A stretch of DNA of 64,000 bases from Methylobacterium sp. J-078 (GCF_022829285.1 NZ_JAKSYI010000145.1:1-64000); one strand, 5' to 3'. Counted from the stretch's first letter, positions 51,601-60,135 are shown. The notes: generated by a model not told the origin, from the sequence alone. A program made the numbers and translations.

Positions 51601-52045
51601 TCATCGTTCGCGCCAAGCCTCGGCAATCTGGTCCGTCAGCAGCTTCGTCGGGTAGCTCAGGACCGAGCGGTCGCCGAGACCCGGCTCACCACCCCGTCGA
51701 TCTCCGGCGTCGTACGCTGGTTGAAAGGGGCGAATCGCAAGACCGCAGGTTGGTCGAGGTGGGCGTCGTCGATGTCCTGGGGCTGGATCTTCACCTCGAC
51801 GGCGCGTTGGTCGGCCTCCGACACGATGCGCATCGCCGGCTGGGCGGGCGTTACCAGGCCGCCGATGGTGTGGACCGTCATCTGGCGCACGCTGCCGTCC
51901 TGGGACCAACGCATGTCGACGCGCTTCTCCCAGTCCTCCGAGCACTTGCCCCGGATCTCGGCCAGGTCCCCGCCGGTCTCGGTGCGCATGTCGCCGTCGA
52001 TCTGCATGCAGGATCTGGAGTTCGGTCTCGGCGATCCTGCCCCGG
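51601..52045 (-). pseudogene. Decayed HlyD-type membrane fusion protein of a type I secretion system
   Basis: Three pieces of one HlyD-family protein lie in two frames. RIAETELQIL is read near 52015-52045. A 116-residue piece at 51657-52007 contains GDLAEIRGKCSEDWEKR, VHTIGGLVTP, PQDIDDAHLDQPAVLRF, FNQRTTPEIDGVVSRVS. The authentic C-terminus SVLSYPTKLLTDQIAEAWRER ends at 51601 in another frame. Comparison with family members as I recall them indicates a frameshift near 52010, loss of the lipoyl/coil junction, and a deletion of roughly 60 residues near 51660. The N-terminal membrane anchor is also missing. It is a pseudogene, possibly once the adaptor for the RTX protein. Confidence 0.75.
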
Positions 52046-52058
52046 GTCCCGTGACCGC

Positions 52059-54248
52059 TCAGGCCTTGCCTACCGCCAGCAGCGCGAAGGCCTGGATCAG
52101 GCCGACCTCCTCGAGCCGATCGAATCGGCCGGCGGCGCCGCCGTGGCCGGCCTCCATGTTGATTCGCATCAGGATCGGACCGCCCCCCGTCAGGGTGGCG
52201 CGCAGGCGGGCCACCCACTTGGCCGGCTCCCAATAGGTCACGCGCGGGTCGGTGAGGCCGCCGAGCGCCAGGATCGCCGGATAAGCCTGGGGGCGCACGT
52301 TGTCGTAGGGCGAGTAGGACAGGATGGTCTCGAAGGCCTCGAGGCTCTCCCGCGGGTTGCCCCATTCGGGCCATTCCGGGGGAGTGAGCGGCAGGCTGCC
52401 GTCGAGCATGGTGTTCATCACGTCGACGAAGGGCACGTCGGCCACGATGGCGGCGAACAGCTCCGGCGCGAGGTTGGCGACCGCGCCCATCAACATGCCG
52501 CCGGCCGAGCCGCCATGGGCCACGATGCGGCCTTGCGCGGTGTAGTTCGCCGCGATCAGGGCCCGGCCGCAGGCGATGAAGTCCGTGAAGGTGTTGGGCT
52601 TCTTCTCGCGCTTGCCGTCGAGGTACCAGCGCCAGCCCTTCTCGGTCCCGCCGCGCACGTGGGCGATGGCGTAGACGAAGCCGCGATCGACGAGCGACAG
52701 CAGGTTGGTGCGGAAGGCCGCCGGCATCAGCGTGCCGTAGGATCCGTAGCCGTAGAGGAGTAGCGGCGCCGTCCCGTCGAGGGGGGTGTCGCGCCGGTGC
52801 AGCAGCGAGATCGGCACGCTCTCGCCATCGGGCGCGGTGGCGAACAGGCGGCGGGTGACGTAGTCGGCCGGTTCGTGCCCGCTCGGCACGGTCTGGCGCT
52901 TGCGCAGCTGCCGGGCACGGGTGGCGCAATCGTAGTCGTAGGTCTCGGCCGGCGTGGTCATGGACGAGTAGGTGAAGCGGATCACCGCCGTCTCGAACTC
53001 GTGGCCCGGCTGAAGGCCGAGGGAATAGGCCTCCTCCGCGAAGGCGACGACGTGCTCGCTGCCCTGCTTGTCGCGCACCACGATGCGGGGGCGCGCCTCC
53101 TCGATCTCGAGGCGCACCATGTGGTCGGCGATGACGTGCTGGTGGCGGATCATCACGCCCGGCCGATGCGGGACGACGTCGGTCCAGTTCTGGCGGCCCG
53201 GCGCCGCGATCCGCGCGGTGACGATCTTGAAGTCCTCGGCGCCGTCCGCGTTGGTGAGGATGAAGAGGTGGCTCGCCCAGTTCTCCACTGAATAGATCAG
53301 CAGGGGCTGGCGCGGCTGCACCACGGTCAGGGTCGCGTCGGGCGCCCGGCGGTCGAGGAGGTGGACCTCCGAGGTCTCGTGGTCGCTGGCGGTGACAACG
53401 AGGTAGTCGCCCGACTGCGTCTCCCCGATATGCACGAAGAAGCCGGAATCGGCCTCCTCGTACACGAGGGTGTCGGCCGCCTGCGGGGTGCCGAGGACGT
53501 GGCGCATCACGCGGGCGGGGCGGTGGTTCTCGTCGACGGCGACGTAGTAGAACGCGCGGCTGTCGGCGCTCCAGACGGCCTCGCCGGCGGTGGCCTCGAT
53601 CCGGTCCACCGCCTCCGTGCCGGTGTCCAGATCCTTGCCGCTGTCCAGATCCTTGCCGGTCTCGAGGTCGCGCACCCGGATGGTGTGGAGTTCCGATCCC
53701 TTGGTGTCGGCGCTCCAGGCGAGCAGCCGGTGGTCGTCGGAATGCACCGCCGTCGCGATCTCGAAGAAGGCGAGACCCGCCCCCTCGTGGTCGCCGTCCA
53801 CCAGGATGACCTCGCCCGCCTCCGGCCCGCCGTCCGCGGCGGTCTCGGCGCCCTGGCCGGGGATGACCACGATCGCGCGCGGGCGCCGGCAGACCAGCGG
53901 GTGCTGCCCGCCCTCGCGGTGGCGGGTGTAGTAGGCGAAGGGGCCGTCGGGCTCGGGAACGCTGCTGTCGTCCTCCCGGATGCGGGCCCGCATCTCGGCC
54001 ACCAACGCCTTGCGCAGGGGTTCGGTGCCCGCGAGCGCCGTCTCCGAATAGGCGTTCTCCGCCTCGAGATAGGCCCGGATGTCCGCCGGCAGGGCGGCGG
54101 GGTCCTTGAGCACGTCCCGCCAGTTCTCGGCCTTCAGCCAGGCGTAGTCGTCGCGCAGCACATGGCCGTGGACCGTGTCGGTGTGGGGGCGCACCTCCGC
54201 GACCGGGGCGGCCGCCGAAACGGTGATCGAAGTCGAGGAGGACGTCAT
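52059..54248 (-). CDS. ptrB: Oligopeptidase B
   Basis: Oligopeptidase B (S9A) cleaves peptides up to about 30 residues after Lys or Arg in the cytoplasm. The 729-residue enzyme has the N-terminal propeller gate (about 50-430) and the alpha/beta-hydrolase domain. That domain shows YGSYG, HVRGGTEKGWRWYLDGK, the nucleophile GGSAGGML, an acid in GLTDPRV and the catalytic histidine in EAGHGG. A tandem duplication inserts a repeated GKDLDS/T unit in the propeller (see 53623-53658). The start at 54248 is chosen over an ATG at 54269. The HlyD pseudogene ends just downstream. Confidence 0.93.
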   Translation of the reverse strand: MTSSSTSITVSAAAPVAEVRPHTDTVHGHVLRDDYAWLKAENWRDVLKDPAALPADIRAYLEAENAYSETALAGTEPLRKALVAEMRARIREDDSSVPEPDGPFAYYTRHREGGQHPLVCRRPRAIVVIPGQGAETAADGGPEAGEVILVDGDHEGAGLAFFEIATAVHSDDHRLLAWSADTKGSELHTIRVRDLETGKDLDSGKDLDTGTEAVDRIEATAGEAVWSADSRAFYYVAVDENHRPARVMRHVLGTPQAADTLVYEEADSGFFVHIGETQSGDYLVVTASDHETSEVHLLDRRAPDATLTVVQPRQPLLIYSVENWASHLFILTNADGAEDFKIVTARIAAPGRQNWTDVVPHRPGVMIRHQHVIADHMVRLEIEEARPRIVVRDKQGSEHVVAFAEEAYSLGLQPGHEFETAVIRFTYSSMTTPAETYDYDCATRARQLRKRQTVPSGHEPADYVTRRLFATAPDGESVPISLLHRRDTPLDGTAPLLLYGYGSYGTLMPAAFRTNLLSLVDRGFVYAIAHVRGGTEKGWRWYLDGKREKKPNTFTDFIACGRALIAANYTAQGRIVAHGGSAGGMLMGAVANLAPELFAAIVADVPFVDVMNTMLDGSLPLTPPEWPEWGNPRESLEAFETILSYSPYDNVRPQAYPAILALGGLTDPRVTYWEPAKWVARLRATLTGGGPILMRINMEAGHGGAAGRFDRLEEVGLIQAFALLAVGKA
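53623..53658. repeat. Tandem 18-bp repeat inside ptrB
   Basis: Two copies of an 18-base unit (53623-53640 and 53641-53658) differ at one base. In the protein they give two consecutive KDLD-containing units (GKDLDSGKDLDTG). The frame is kept, so the gene stays intact. Confidence 0.85.
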
Positions 54249-54837
54249 CGCGAAAGATCCTGGAAACATTGCGGGAGGACGATGTCGAATCGGGTCTTGA
54301 TCTGCGTCGATGCCGGTTCGCGCAGGTTTCGTGCGATCGAATGCTGGCCGGCGGAGCGTCTCATCCGAGCCATGTCCCTGGAATTTCAGCCGTCTCCCGT
54401 CGGGGGTGATCCCACGCCCGCCCGTGCCGACGAAAATCTCGTCCGCGCCATGTGCCCGCTGCCCCGCCCGCAGGCAAGCGCGACGGGCGGGGCAGCGTCA
54501 CGACGGCATGTCCGGACTGCGGCAATCTGCCGGAGTCTCGAGGCGCTGCCGATCCCTCCCCGCAAGACCAGGATGAACGGGCAAGCGGCGGCGTTAGAAA
54601 TATTGTTCGCTCTAGTTGTTCAAGATTACCGGGAATGCTGGGAACCGTCTTGCGACATCATCGCGAATATCCTACCTAGATAATGTGGCGGGCGAAGTCG
54701 CTGCGTACCGTACTGCGTTGCGAGTGACGGGGGAAAGCAGGGGGTTCGATCCCTGCGCCAGGCACCGGCCGATGTGGAAACGCTCGGCGTGCTCGAACCC
54801 CTGTCCGCGCGTCGCTTTAAGGAGAGTCCTTCCAGTT
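54249..54837. other. Divergent intergenic region between ptrB and mucR
   Basis: The 589 bases hold no supported gene. The middle (54590-54690) is AT-richer and likely contains the mucR promoter; MucR regulators often bind AT-rich DNA upstream of their own gene. At 54737-54770 a GTTCGATC element with flanking GCAGGG/CCCTGC resembles a tRNA T-arm, but no tRNA can be folded around it. Confidence 0.45.
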
Positions 54838-55272
54838 ATGATCGACATCGAACAATCCGCCGATTACGTGGAACTCACGGTCGACATCGTGTCGGCCTAC
54901 GTGAGTAACAATCCGGTCCCACCCGGCGAACTCGCCCAGCTGATCACGCGCATCCATACCGCTCTGACGCAGGTCGCGAGCGGCCAGGTCGAGACCAAGG
55001 CGTCCAACGCGCCCCTGCAGCCGGCGATTCCCGTCAAGAAGTCCATCACGGCGGATCACATCGTCTGTCTCGAGGACGGCCGCACCTTCAAGTCGCTCAA
55101 GCGCCACCTGCGGGCGAAGTACGACATGAGCCCCGAGCAGTACCGGGCCAAGTGGGGCCTGCCGCCCGACTATCCGATGGTCGCCCCGAACTACGCCAAG
55201 GCCCGCTCCGACCTCGCCAAGGCCATCGGCCTCGGCCAGACCCGCAACGGCAATTACGACGAAGCGGCCTGA
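54838..55272 (+). CDS. mucR: MucR/Ros-family zinc-finger transcriptional regulator
   Basis: The 144-residue protein has a variable N-terminal oligomerisation part (1-65) and the MucR zinc-finger region CLEDGRTFKSLKRHLRAKYDMSPEQYRAKWGLPPDYPMVAPNYA (about 77-120, broken here). The finger uses Cys77 with two histidines and an Asp in place of the second Cys, as is normal in MucR. These proteins are H-NS-like silencers that control motility, polysaccharide and cell-cycle genes in alphaproteobacteria. AAGGAG lies 12 bases before the ATG. It precedes a DUF6456 gene by 160 bases. Confidence 0.93.
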   Translation: MIDIEQSADYVELTVDIVSAYVSNNPVPPGELAQLITRIHTALTQVASGQVETKASNAPLQPAIPVKKSITADHIVCLEDGRTFKSLKRHLRAKYDMSPEQYRAKWGLPPDYPMVAPNYAKARSDLAKAIGLGQTRNGNYDEAA

Positions 55273-55431
55273 ACGGCCACTCCGTCTCCGCACCGGTTTC
55301 GGGTGGCGTCCTCTGGGCCCGCCCGGAACCGTCTGGACGGCAAACCGCGTCAAGCCTTGATCTAGGATATTTTTCCCTTACCATCGGCGAACGGCACCCC
55401 GATGCCGCTGTCATGTGTAATGGAACAAATC

Positions 55432-56298
55432 ATGAACATTGCCCGGTCTCCCGCCGCCCCGGTCCCCGCCCCCCGCCGGCCTCGGGCCGTATCCGGCGCC
55501 GCCCCCCTCGGCCGGGACGCCGCGCGCCTCCTCGCTGCCCTCGCCGGCGAGGGCGCCTACGCGATCACCGACCCGGCCGAACCGGCGGGCTGGATCCTGC
55601 GCGAGGGCGGACGCGGTGTCTCCCTCGGCGGCGGCCGCTTCGCGCCGTCGGCGGGGCGGGAACTCCTGGCCAGCGACCTCGCGGAGCAGGCGAGCGGGCG
55701 CCGGGCCCGCCTGACGATCAGCCCGGCGGGGCGCGCCCGCCTGCGCCGCGAGCGGGCCGGGGCGCACAGCCCCTACCTCGCCCAGCATCTCGACCTCGTC
55801 GGCGAGGCGCCGAAGCCGGACCGGCCGCAGCGCGACGCCTCCGAGAGCCCGCTCGCCTGGATGGCCCGGCGGCGCGACCGCGACGGCGCCCCGCTCATCG
55901 ACGCGGTCTGCTTCGAGGCGGGCGAGCGCCTGCGCCGCGACCTCACGGTGGCCTCGCTGATGCCCCGGATGGGCCAGGACTGGAGCGGCGTCTCGGTGGA
56001 CGGCTCGGGCCCGCGCGACCCCGCGGCGGGTTCGGACGCGATGCTGGCCGCGCGCCAGCGCGTGCGGGCGGCTCTCGGCGCCGTCGGCAACGACCTCTCG
56101 GGCCTGCTGATCGACCTCTGCGGCTTCCTGAAGGGGCTGGAACGGATCGAGGCGGAGCGGCGCTGGCCGGCCCGCTCGGCCAAGGTGGTCGCCCGCATCG
56201 CCCTGGCGCGGCTGGCCGAGCATTACGGCCTGGAGCGGGAGGCCGTCGGTCCCGAGCGCGGCCGCCTGCGCCTGTGGCGGGCGACGGACGGCGCGTGA
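55432..56298 (+). CDS. DUF6456-domain protein, possible DNA-binding regulator
   Basis: The 288-residue protein has a low-complexity basic start, then a winged-helix-like part (about 30-105). The DUF6456 domain covers about 135-275, recognised by SPLAWMARRRDRDGAPLIDAVCFEAGERLRRD and the later GLERIEAERRWPARSAK. The family is found throughout alphaproteobacteria, usually single-copy, with no settled function. It lies next to mucR, and the AT-rich segment upstream (55355-55385) is probably its promoter. ATGs at 55402 and 55420 are alternative starts. Confidence 0.8.
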   Translation: MNIARSPAAPVPAPRRPRAVSGAAPLGRDAARLLAALAGEGAYAITDPAEPAGWILREGGRGVSLGGGRFAPSAGRELLASDLAEQASGRRARLTISPAGRARLRRERAGAHSPYLAQHLDLVGEAPKPDRPQRDASESPLAWMARRRDRDGAPLIDAVCFEAGERLRRDLTVASLMPRMGQDWSGVSVDGSGPRDPAAGSDAMLAARQRVRAALGAVGNDLSGLLIDLCGFLKGLERIEAERRWPARSAKVVARIALARLAEHYGLEREAVGPERGRLRLWRATDGA

Positions 56299-56380
56299 GG
56301 GAGACAAGCTCCGGGGCCGCCAAGCGGCCCGTCATACGTTTTCCGGGTAATGGCTCCGGTCAGCCTGCGCGCAACGCGCT

Positions 56381-56472
56381 CCCTCTGCTGAAAGGAGAGG
56401 GTTGGGGTGAGGTGTGGTCCATTTCCGGAGAGGTCACACACCTCACCCTGTCCCTCTCCTTTCAGCAGAGGG
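56381..56472. repeat. Large near-perfect inverted repeat
   Basis: A 21-base arm (56381-56401, CCCTCTGCTGAAAGGAGAGG plus G) is repeated inverted at 56452-56472. The pairing continues inward for some 12 bases past three mismatches (GGGTGAGGTGTG with CACACCTCACCC), around a loop of about 20 bases. It lies between the convergent DUF6456 and sufE genes and would fold into a very stable hairpin. The length and sequence suggest a dispersed REP-like element as well as a terminator. Confidence 0.8.
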
Positions 56473-56512
56473 GACCCGCGCCAGAACCCGAACGATTCAG
56501 TCGGAAATTGTA

Positions 56513-56935
56513 TCAGGCCGCCAGGCGGGCGGCGTCCCGGTGGATGCGCTCGGCCATGGAGCGCACGCCGTTGGAGCGCTTGGAGGTGAGGTGGGCGCCG
56601 AGGCCGATCTCCTTGAAGACCTTGAAGACGTCGACCCGGCCGATCTCCTCGGGCGTCTTCCCGTCGTGCAGGGCCATCACCAGGGCGATCAGGCCCTTGG
56701 TGATCACGGAATCGCTGGTGCCCCGCAGGTGGAGGCGGGGTGGCGCCTCCGCCGGGTCGAGGCGCGATTCCACCCAGACCTGGCTCTCGCAGCCGTGGAC
56801 CCGGTTCTCCTCGGTGAGCAGGTCCTCGGGAAAGGGCGGCAGGGCCCGGCCGAGCTCGATCAGGTACTCGTAGCGGTCGGGCCCCTCGTCGAGGATGCTG
56901 AAATTGTCGATGATCGTCGCGATGGGTGGGAGCAT
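56513..56935 (-). CDS. sufE: SufE-family cysteine desulfuration protein
   Basis: SufE accepts sulfur from the SufS desulfurase and passes it to the SufBCD scaffold for Fe-S cluster assembly. The 140-residue protein has the family start (ATIIDNFSILDEGPDRYEYLIELGR), the sulfur-accepting Cys49 in NRVHGCESQVW, and the usual KGLIALVMALHDGKTPEEI. The start at 56935 is preferred; a longer frame adds a low-complexity leader. No other suf genes are nearby, consistent with a separate sufE locus. Confidence 0.94.
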   Translation of the reverse strand: MLPPIATIIDNFSILDEGPDRYEYLIELGRALPPFPEDLLTEENRVHGCESQVWVESRLDPAEAPPRLHLRGTSDSVITKGLIALVMALHDGKTPEEIGRVDVFKVFKEIGLGAHLTSKRSNGVRSMAERIHRDAARLAA

Positions 56936-57005
56936 GATCGGCCGGCGGACTCGGTGCGCGTCTGGGGTTCCCCGCATATAGGATATGCGGGGCGCGTTGC
57001 GATCC

Positions 57006-58049
57006 TCAGGCGGGCGGCGGCACCAGAACCTCGGGCAGCTGCAGCTCCAGGGGCTGGTCCATCGTGCCGATGCCGCGTACGGCGATCTCGGCCTGGGAGG
57101 CGTAGGCCGCGATGAGGCGGGGCCCGAGATTGGGCACCTCCAGCTTGCCGGGTGCCGCCCCCTCTCCGGCTCCGGAGACGATGGTGAGCCGCACGGGCCC
57201 GCCCGCCCGCGCGTCGATCCGGATGTCGATGGCGCAGGCCACGGTCTCGGCCGTGGTGTCGAGGCATTCCGACACCACCTCGGCCACGATCATGCCGAGG
57301 GCGTTGGCGGTGCGCGGCTCGACGAGGCTGGTGCCGCTGCCGCCGACCGTGACGCCGATGCGGCCGGCCCGGCGCAGCTGCCCGAGGCCCGAGGCGAGGC
57401 GGTGCAGGTAGTCCCGCAGGTCGATGGAGGCGATGTGGGGCGCCTCGTGCAGGTGCTGCTGCACCAGGGCGATGGCGCGCACGCGCTGCCCGAGCGCCTC
57501 GAAGCTGCCCCGGCAGGGGGTCGGCGCCGCGCGTCCGTAGAGCCCGATCAGGCTGACCATGACCTGGAGGTTGTTGCGGACGCGGTGGTAGACCTCCGCC
57601 AGCAGCGCCTCCTTCTCCACCAGGGCGCGCTCGGAATGCTCCTCGGCGTGCTTGCGGTCGGTGATGTCGAAGCAGGTCCCGAGGAAGCCGACGAAGTCGC
57701 CGTTCTCCCGCAGCGGCTTGGCGGTGTCGAGGAGCCAGCGATAGGCGCCGTCGTGCCGGCGCAGGCGGAACTCGGACGTGAAGGGCTCCTGGGCCGCGAA
57801 GGCCTCGGCCACGATGGCGGCGTGCCGCTCGAGATCGTCCGGGTGCAGGCCGCGGCGCCAGCCGTGGCCGCTCTCCTCCTCGGGGGAGCGGCCCGTGAAG
57901 GCGAGCCAGGTCTCGTTGTGGTGGACGGCGGCGCCCTGCGTGTCGGCGCGCCACATCATCAGGGGAACGAAATCGGCGAACCGCCGAAACTCCCCGCACC
58001 CCATCCCACTCACCGATGCCGCATCGGTCGACGGTGTGTCCGCGGCCAT
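57006..58049 (-). CDS. PAS-containing HisKA_2-type sensor kinase with degenerate ATPase domain
   Basis: The 347-residue cytoplasmic protein has a PAS domain (about 20-130, ending DITDRKHAEEH). A HisKA_2 dimerisation region follows with the phosphorylatable His155 in EVYHRVRNNLQVMVSLIGL, then a HATPase region. The N-box that should read like NELVTNALKH is AEVVSECLDTT, and the glycine-rich G1 box lacks its Asp (VSGAGEG). ATP binding is therefore doubtful. It may be a pseudokinase or phosphotransfer partner in the general stress response. The start at 58049 has CGGAG upstream. No regulator gene is adjacent. Confidence 0.8.
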   Translation of the reverse strand: MAADTPSTDAASVSGMGCGEFRRFADFVPLMMWRADTQGAAVHHNETWLAFTGRSPEEESGHGWRRGLHPDDLERHAAIVAEAFAAQEPFTSEFRLRRHDGAYRWLLDTAKPLRENGDFVGFLGTCFDITDRKHAEEHSERALVEKEALLAEVYHRVRNNLQVMVSLIGLYGRAAPTPCRGSFEALGQRVRAIALVQQHLHEAPHIASIDLRDYLHRLASGLGQLRRAGRIGVTVGGSGTSLVEPRTANALGMIVAEVVSECLDTTAETVACAIDIRIDARAGGPVRLTIVSGAGEGAAPGKLEVPNLGPRLIAAYASQAEIAVRGIGTMDQPLELQLPEVLVPPPA

Positions 58050-58182
58050 GATACTCCGATCCACCCGTTCCAAGCGTCAGCCCCGCCCCAGGGCTCGCGC
58101 CGGACAACGTGCCGGGGGTGGCGCCGTTCCGATCCTACGTTGTGAAGCCGGTGCATACCCTCCGTGCGGCGGGCGGGACGCC

Positions 58183-59187
58183 TCAGAGCATGGTGGGGAG
58201 GATGCGGTCGGGCGGCCGGTGCCCATCCATGAAGGTCTTGATGTTGATGATGACCTTCTCGCCCATGTCGACGCGGCTCTCGTGAGTGGCCGAGCCCATG
58301 TGCGGCAGGAGCACGACCTTGCCGGCGCGCGCCAGCTTGACCAGGCGCGGGCTCACCGCCGGCTCCTGCTCGAACACGTCGAGGCCGGCGCCGGAGATGT
58401 CCCCCGCCTCCAGCAGGCGGGCGAGCGCGGTCTCGTCGATGACCTCGCCGCGGGCGGTGTTCACCACCACGGCCTCGGGCTTGAGGAGCTTGAGGCGGCG
58501 GGCCGAGAGCAGGTGGTAGGTGGCCGGCGTGTGCGGGCAGTTCACCGACACGATGTCGACGCGGGCCAGCATCTGGTCGAGGGATTCCCAGTAGGTCGCG
58601 TCGAGGTCGCGCTCGATCTGGGCCGGCACCCGGCGGCGGTTGTGGTAGTGGATCGAGAGGCCGAAGGCCTTGGCGCGGCGGGCCAGGGCCTGCCCGATGC
58701 GGCCCATGCCGACGATGCCGAGGCGCTTGCCGGTGATGCGGCGGCCGAGCATCCAGGTCGGCGACCAGCCCGTGGTCCAGGCGTCCTCCGGGATGATCCG
58801 GGCGCCCTCGGTGACGCGGCGGGCCACCGCCAGGATCAGCGCCATGGTCATGTCGGCGGTGTCCTCCGTGAGGACGCCGGGGGTGTTGGTGACGGTGATG
58901 CCGCGCTCCAGGGCCGCGGCCACGTCGATGTGATCGACGCCGTTGCCGAAATTGGCGATCAGCCGCAGGTTCGGGCCGGCCTGTGCGAGCAGGCCCGAAT
59001 CGATCTCGTCGGTCACGGTCGGCACCAGCACGTCCGCCTCGCGCACGGCCGCCATCAGGGCTTCCGACGACATCGGGGCGTCGTCGGCGTTGAGGCGGAT
59101 CTCGAAGAGTTCGCGCATGCGCGCCTCGACGACCTCGGGCAGACGCCGCGTGACGACCACGAGCGGCTTGCGCTTCAACGACGACAT
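58183..59187 (-). CDS. D-isomer-specific 2-hydroxyacid dehydrogenase
   Basis: The 334-residue NAD(P)-dependent enzyme has the catalytic-domain start VVVTRRLPEVVEARM and the Rossmann fingerprint GMGRIGQALARRAKAFG. The catalytic Arg is in VNTARGEVID, Glu in GLDVFEQEP and His in LLPHMGSAT. The sequence style is that of the glyoxylate/hydroxypyruvate reductase (GyaR/GhrB) group, which would reduce glyoxylate or hydroxypyruvate in one-carbon metabolism. The serine-cycle hydroxypyruvate reductase is a distinct gene, so substrate is uncertain. Confidence 0.88.
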   Translation of the reverse strand: MSSLKRKPLVVVTRRLPEVVEARMRELFEIRLNADDAPMSSEALMAAVREADVLVPTVTDEIDSGLLAQAGPNLRLIANFGNGVDHIDVAAALERGITVTNTPGVLTEDTADMTMALILAVARRVTEGARIIPEDAWTTGWSPTWMLGRRITGKRLGIVGMGRIGQALARRAKAFGLSIHYHNRRRVPAQIERDLDATYWESLDQMLARVDIVSVNCPHTPATYHLLSARRLKLLKPEAVVVNTARGEVIDETALARLLEAGDISGAGLDVFEQEPAVSPRLVKLARAGKVVLLPHMGSATHESRVDMGEKVIINIKTFMDGHRPPDRILPTML

Positions 59188-59387
59188 GCACCCTCCCCGC
59201 GAGCTCTCGCCGCGACCGCGATCCGCCGCGCCCGAATCCGGACCGGCCGGTTCCGGCTCGATGCCCGGGGCGCGGACGACACCGCAAGCTTACCGCGCGT
59301 TAACCACGCGCCCGTCAAGACAATCGGAACGACCGGGCCGGCAGCCGGATGGCTGGCGCGACCCTCAAGGTCTTCGCGACCTCACGT

Positions 59388-59408
59388 GGCCTCTCTACCA
59401 GAGAGGCC
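59388..59408. other. Small perfect hairpin before the SH3 gene
   Basis: GGCCTCTC at 59388-59395 pairs with GAGAGGCC at 59401-59408 over a five-base loop. It lies 77 bases before the start of the SH3 gene in a 297-base divergent region that otherwise shows no gene. It may be a leader hairpin; no T-run follows. Confidence 0.35.
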
Positions 59409-59484
59409 GCGGAACACAATGGATGCCGGGGTCCGCCGCCGCGCTTCGGGCGCGGCCCCCGGCCAGCGTCAAGGATACCGGACG

Positions 59485-60072
59485 ATGCGCGCACGTGCCC
59501 TGCTCCTGACCGCCGCCTTCCTGAGCGCGGGTTCGGCCTTCCTCGGTGCAGGCTCCGCCCTCGCCGCCCCTGCGCCGAGCGCCGGGCCCGACGTCGCCCT
59601 GGGCCCGGTGACGAAGCTGCCGCTGCCGCGCTACGCCAGCCTGAAGACCGACCGGGTGAACCTGCGCGAGGGCCCCTCCAAGGACCACCGCACCCTGTGG
59701 GTGTTCCAGCGGGCGGGACTCCCCATCGAGATCGTGGCCGAGTTCGAGACCTGGCGCCGCATCCGCGACTCGGAGGGCACCGAGGGCTGGGTGCTGCACT
59801 CTCTCCTGTCGGGGCGCCGCACCGCCGTCGTCACCGCCCCCCGGGCGACCGACAAGGGCGCGGACAAGGTCGCCGTGCCGCTCTACGCCAAGGCGGACGA
59901 GGCGGCGGGCGAGGAGGCGCGCCTCCAGGCCGGCGTCATCGGCAGCATCAAGGCCTGTACGGGCGCCTGGTGCCGGGTCGTCGTCGCCCTGCCGCAGAAG
60001 CGCGGCGACGTCGACGGCTACATCCGCCAGAACCGCCTCTGGGGCGTCTACCCGGACGAGAAGGTCGAGTAG
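59485..60072 (+). CDS. Periplasmic protein with SH3-like domain
   Basis: The 195-residue protein has a signal peptide (ending near ALA, residue 27). An SH3-like bacterial domain follows at about 52-110 (SLKTDRVNLREGPSKDH, RAGLPIEIVAEFETWRRIRDSEGTEGWVL), then a second, related all-beta segment (about 128-190) with a CTGAWCR pair of cysteines. Such domains bind peptidoglycan or peptides. AAGGA lies ten bases before the ATG. It is divergent from the dehydrogenase and converges on the cupin gene. Confidence 0.85.
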   Translation: MRARALLLTAAFLSAGSAFLGAGSALAAPAPSAGPDVALGPVTKLPLPRYASLKTDRVNLREGPSKDHRTLWVFQRAGLPIEIVAEFETWRRIRDSEGTEGWVLHSLLSGRRTAVVTAPRATDKGADKVAVPLYAKADEAAGEEARLQAGVIGSIKACTGAWCRVVVALPQKRGDVDGYIRQNRLWGVYPDEKVE

Positions 60073-60090
60073 CGCGGCGCCCGCCGGCCT

Positions 60091-60135
60091 CGGGACTGGC
60101 GCATTCAGGACTGGCGCATGCGGGACTGGCGCATG
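60091..60135. repeat. Three tandem copies of a 15-bp unit at the cupin stop
   Basis: A 15-base unit built around GGACTGGCGCAT occurs at 60091-60105, 60106-60120 and 60121-60135 with one or two differences. On the minus strand it codes the repeated MRQSR end of the cupin protein. The stop codon (60105-60107) arises from a base change between copies. Confidence 0.85.

Noticed and set aside
54737..54772. tRNA T-arm-like sequence (GTTCGATC with GCAGGG/CCCTGC, followed by GCCAGGCACC)
   Set aside because: The stem has six pairs with an eight-base loop, no matching 5' acceptor strand, D-arm or anticodon arm lies upstream, and the end is CCG rather than CCA. It could be a tRNA 3' remnant, but no integrase or duplicate was seen.
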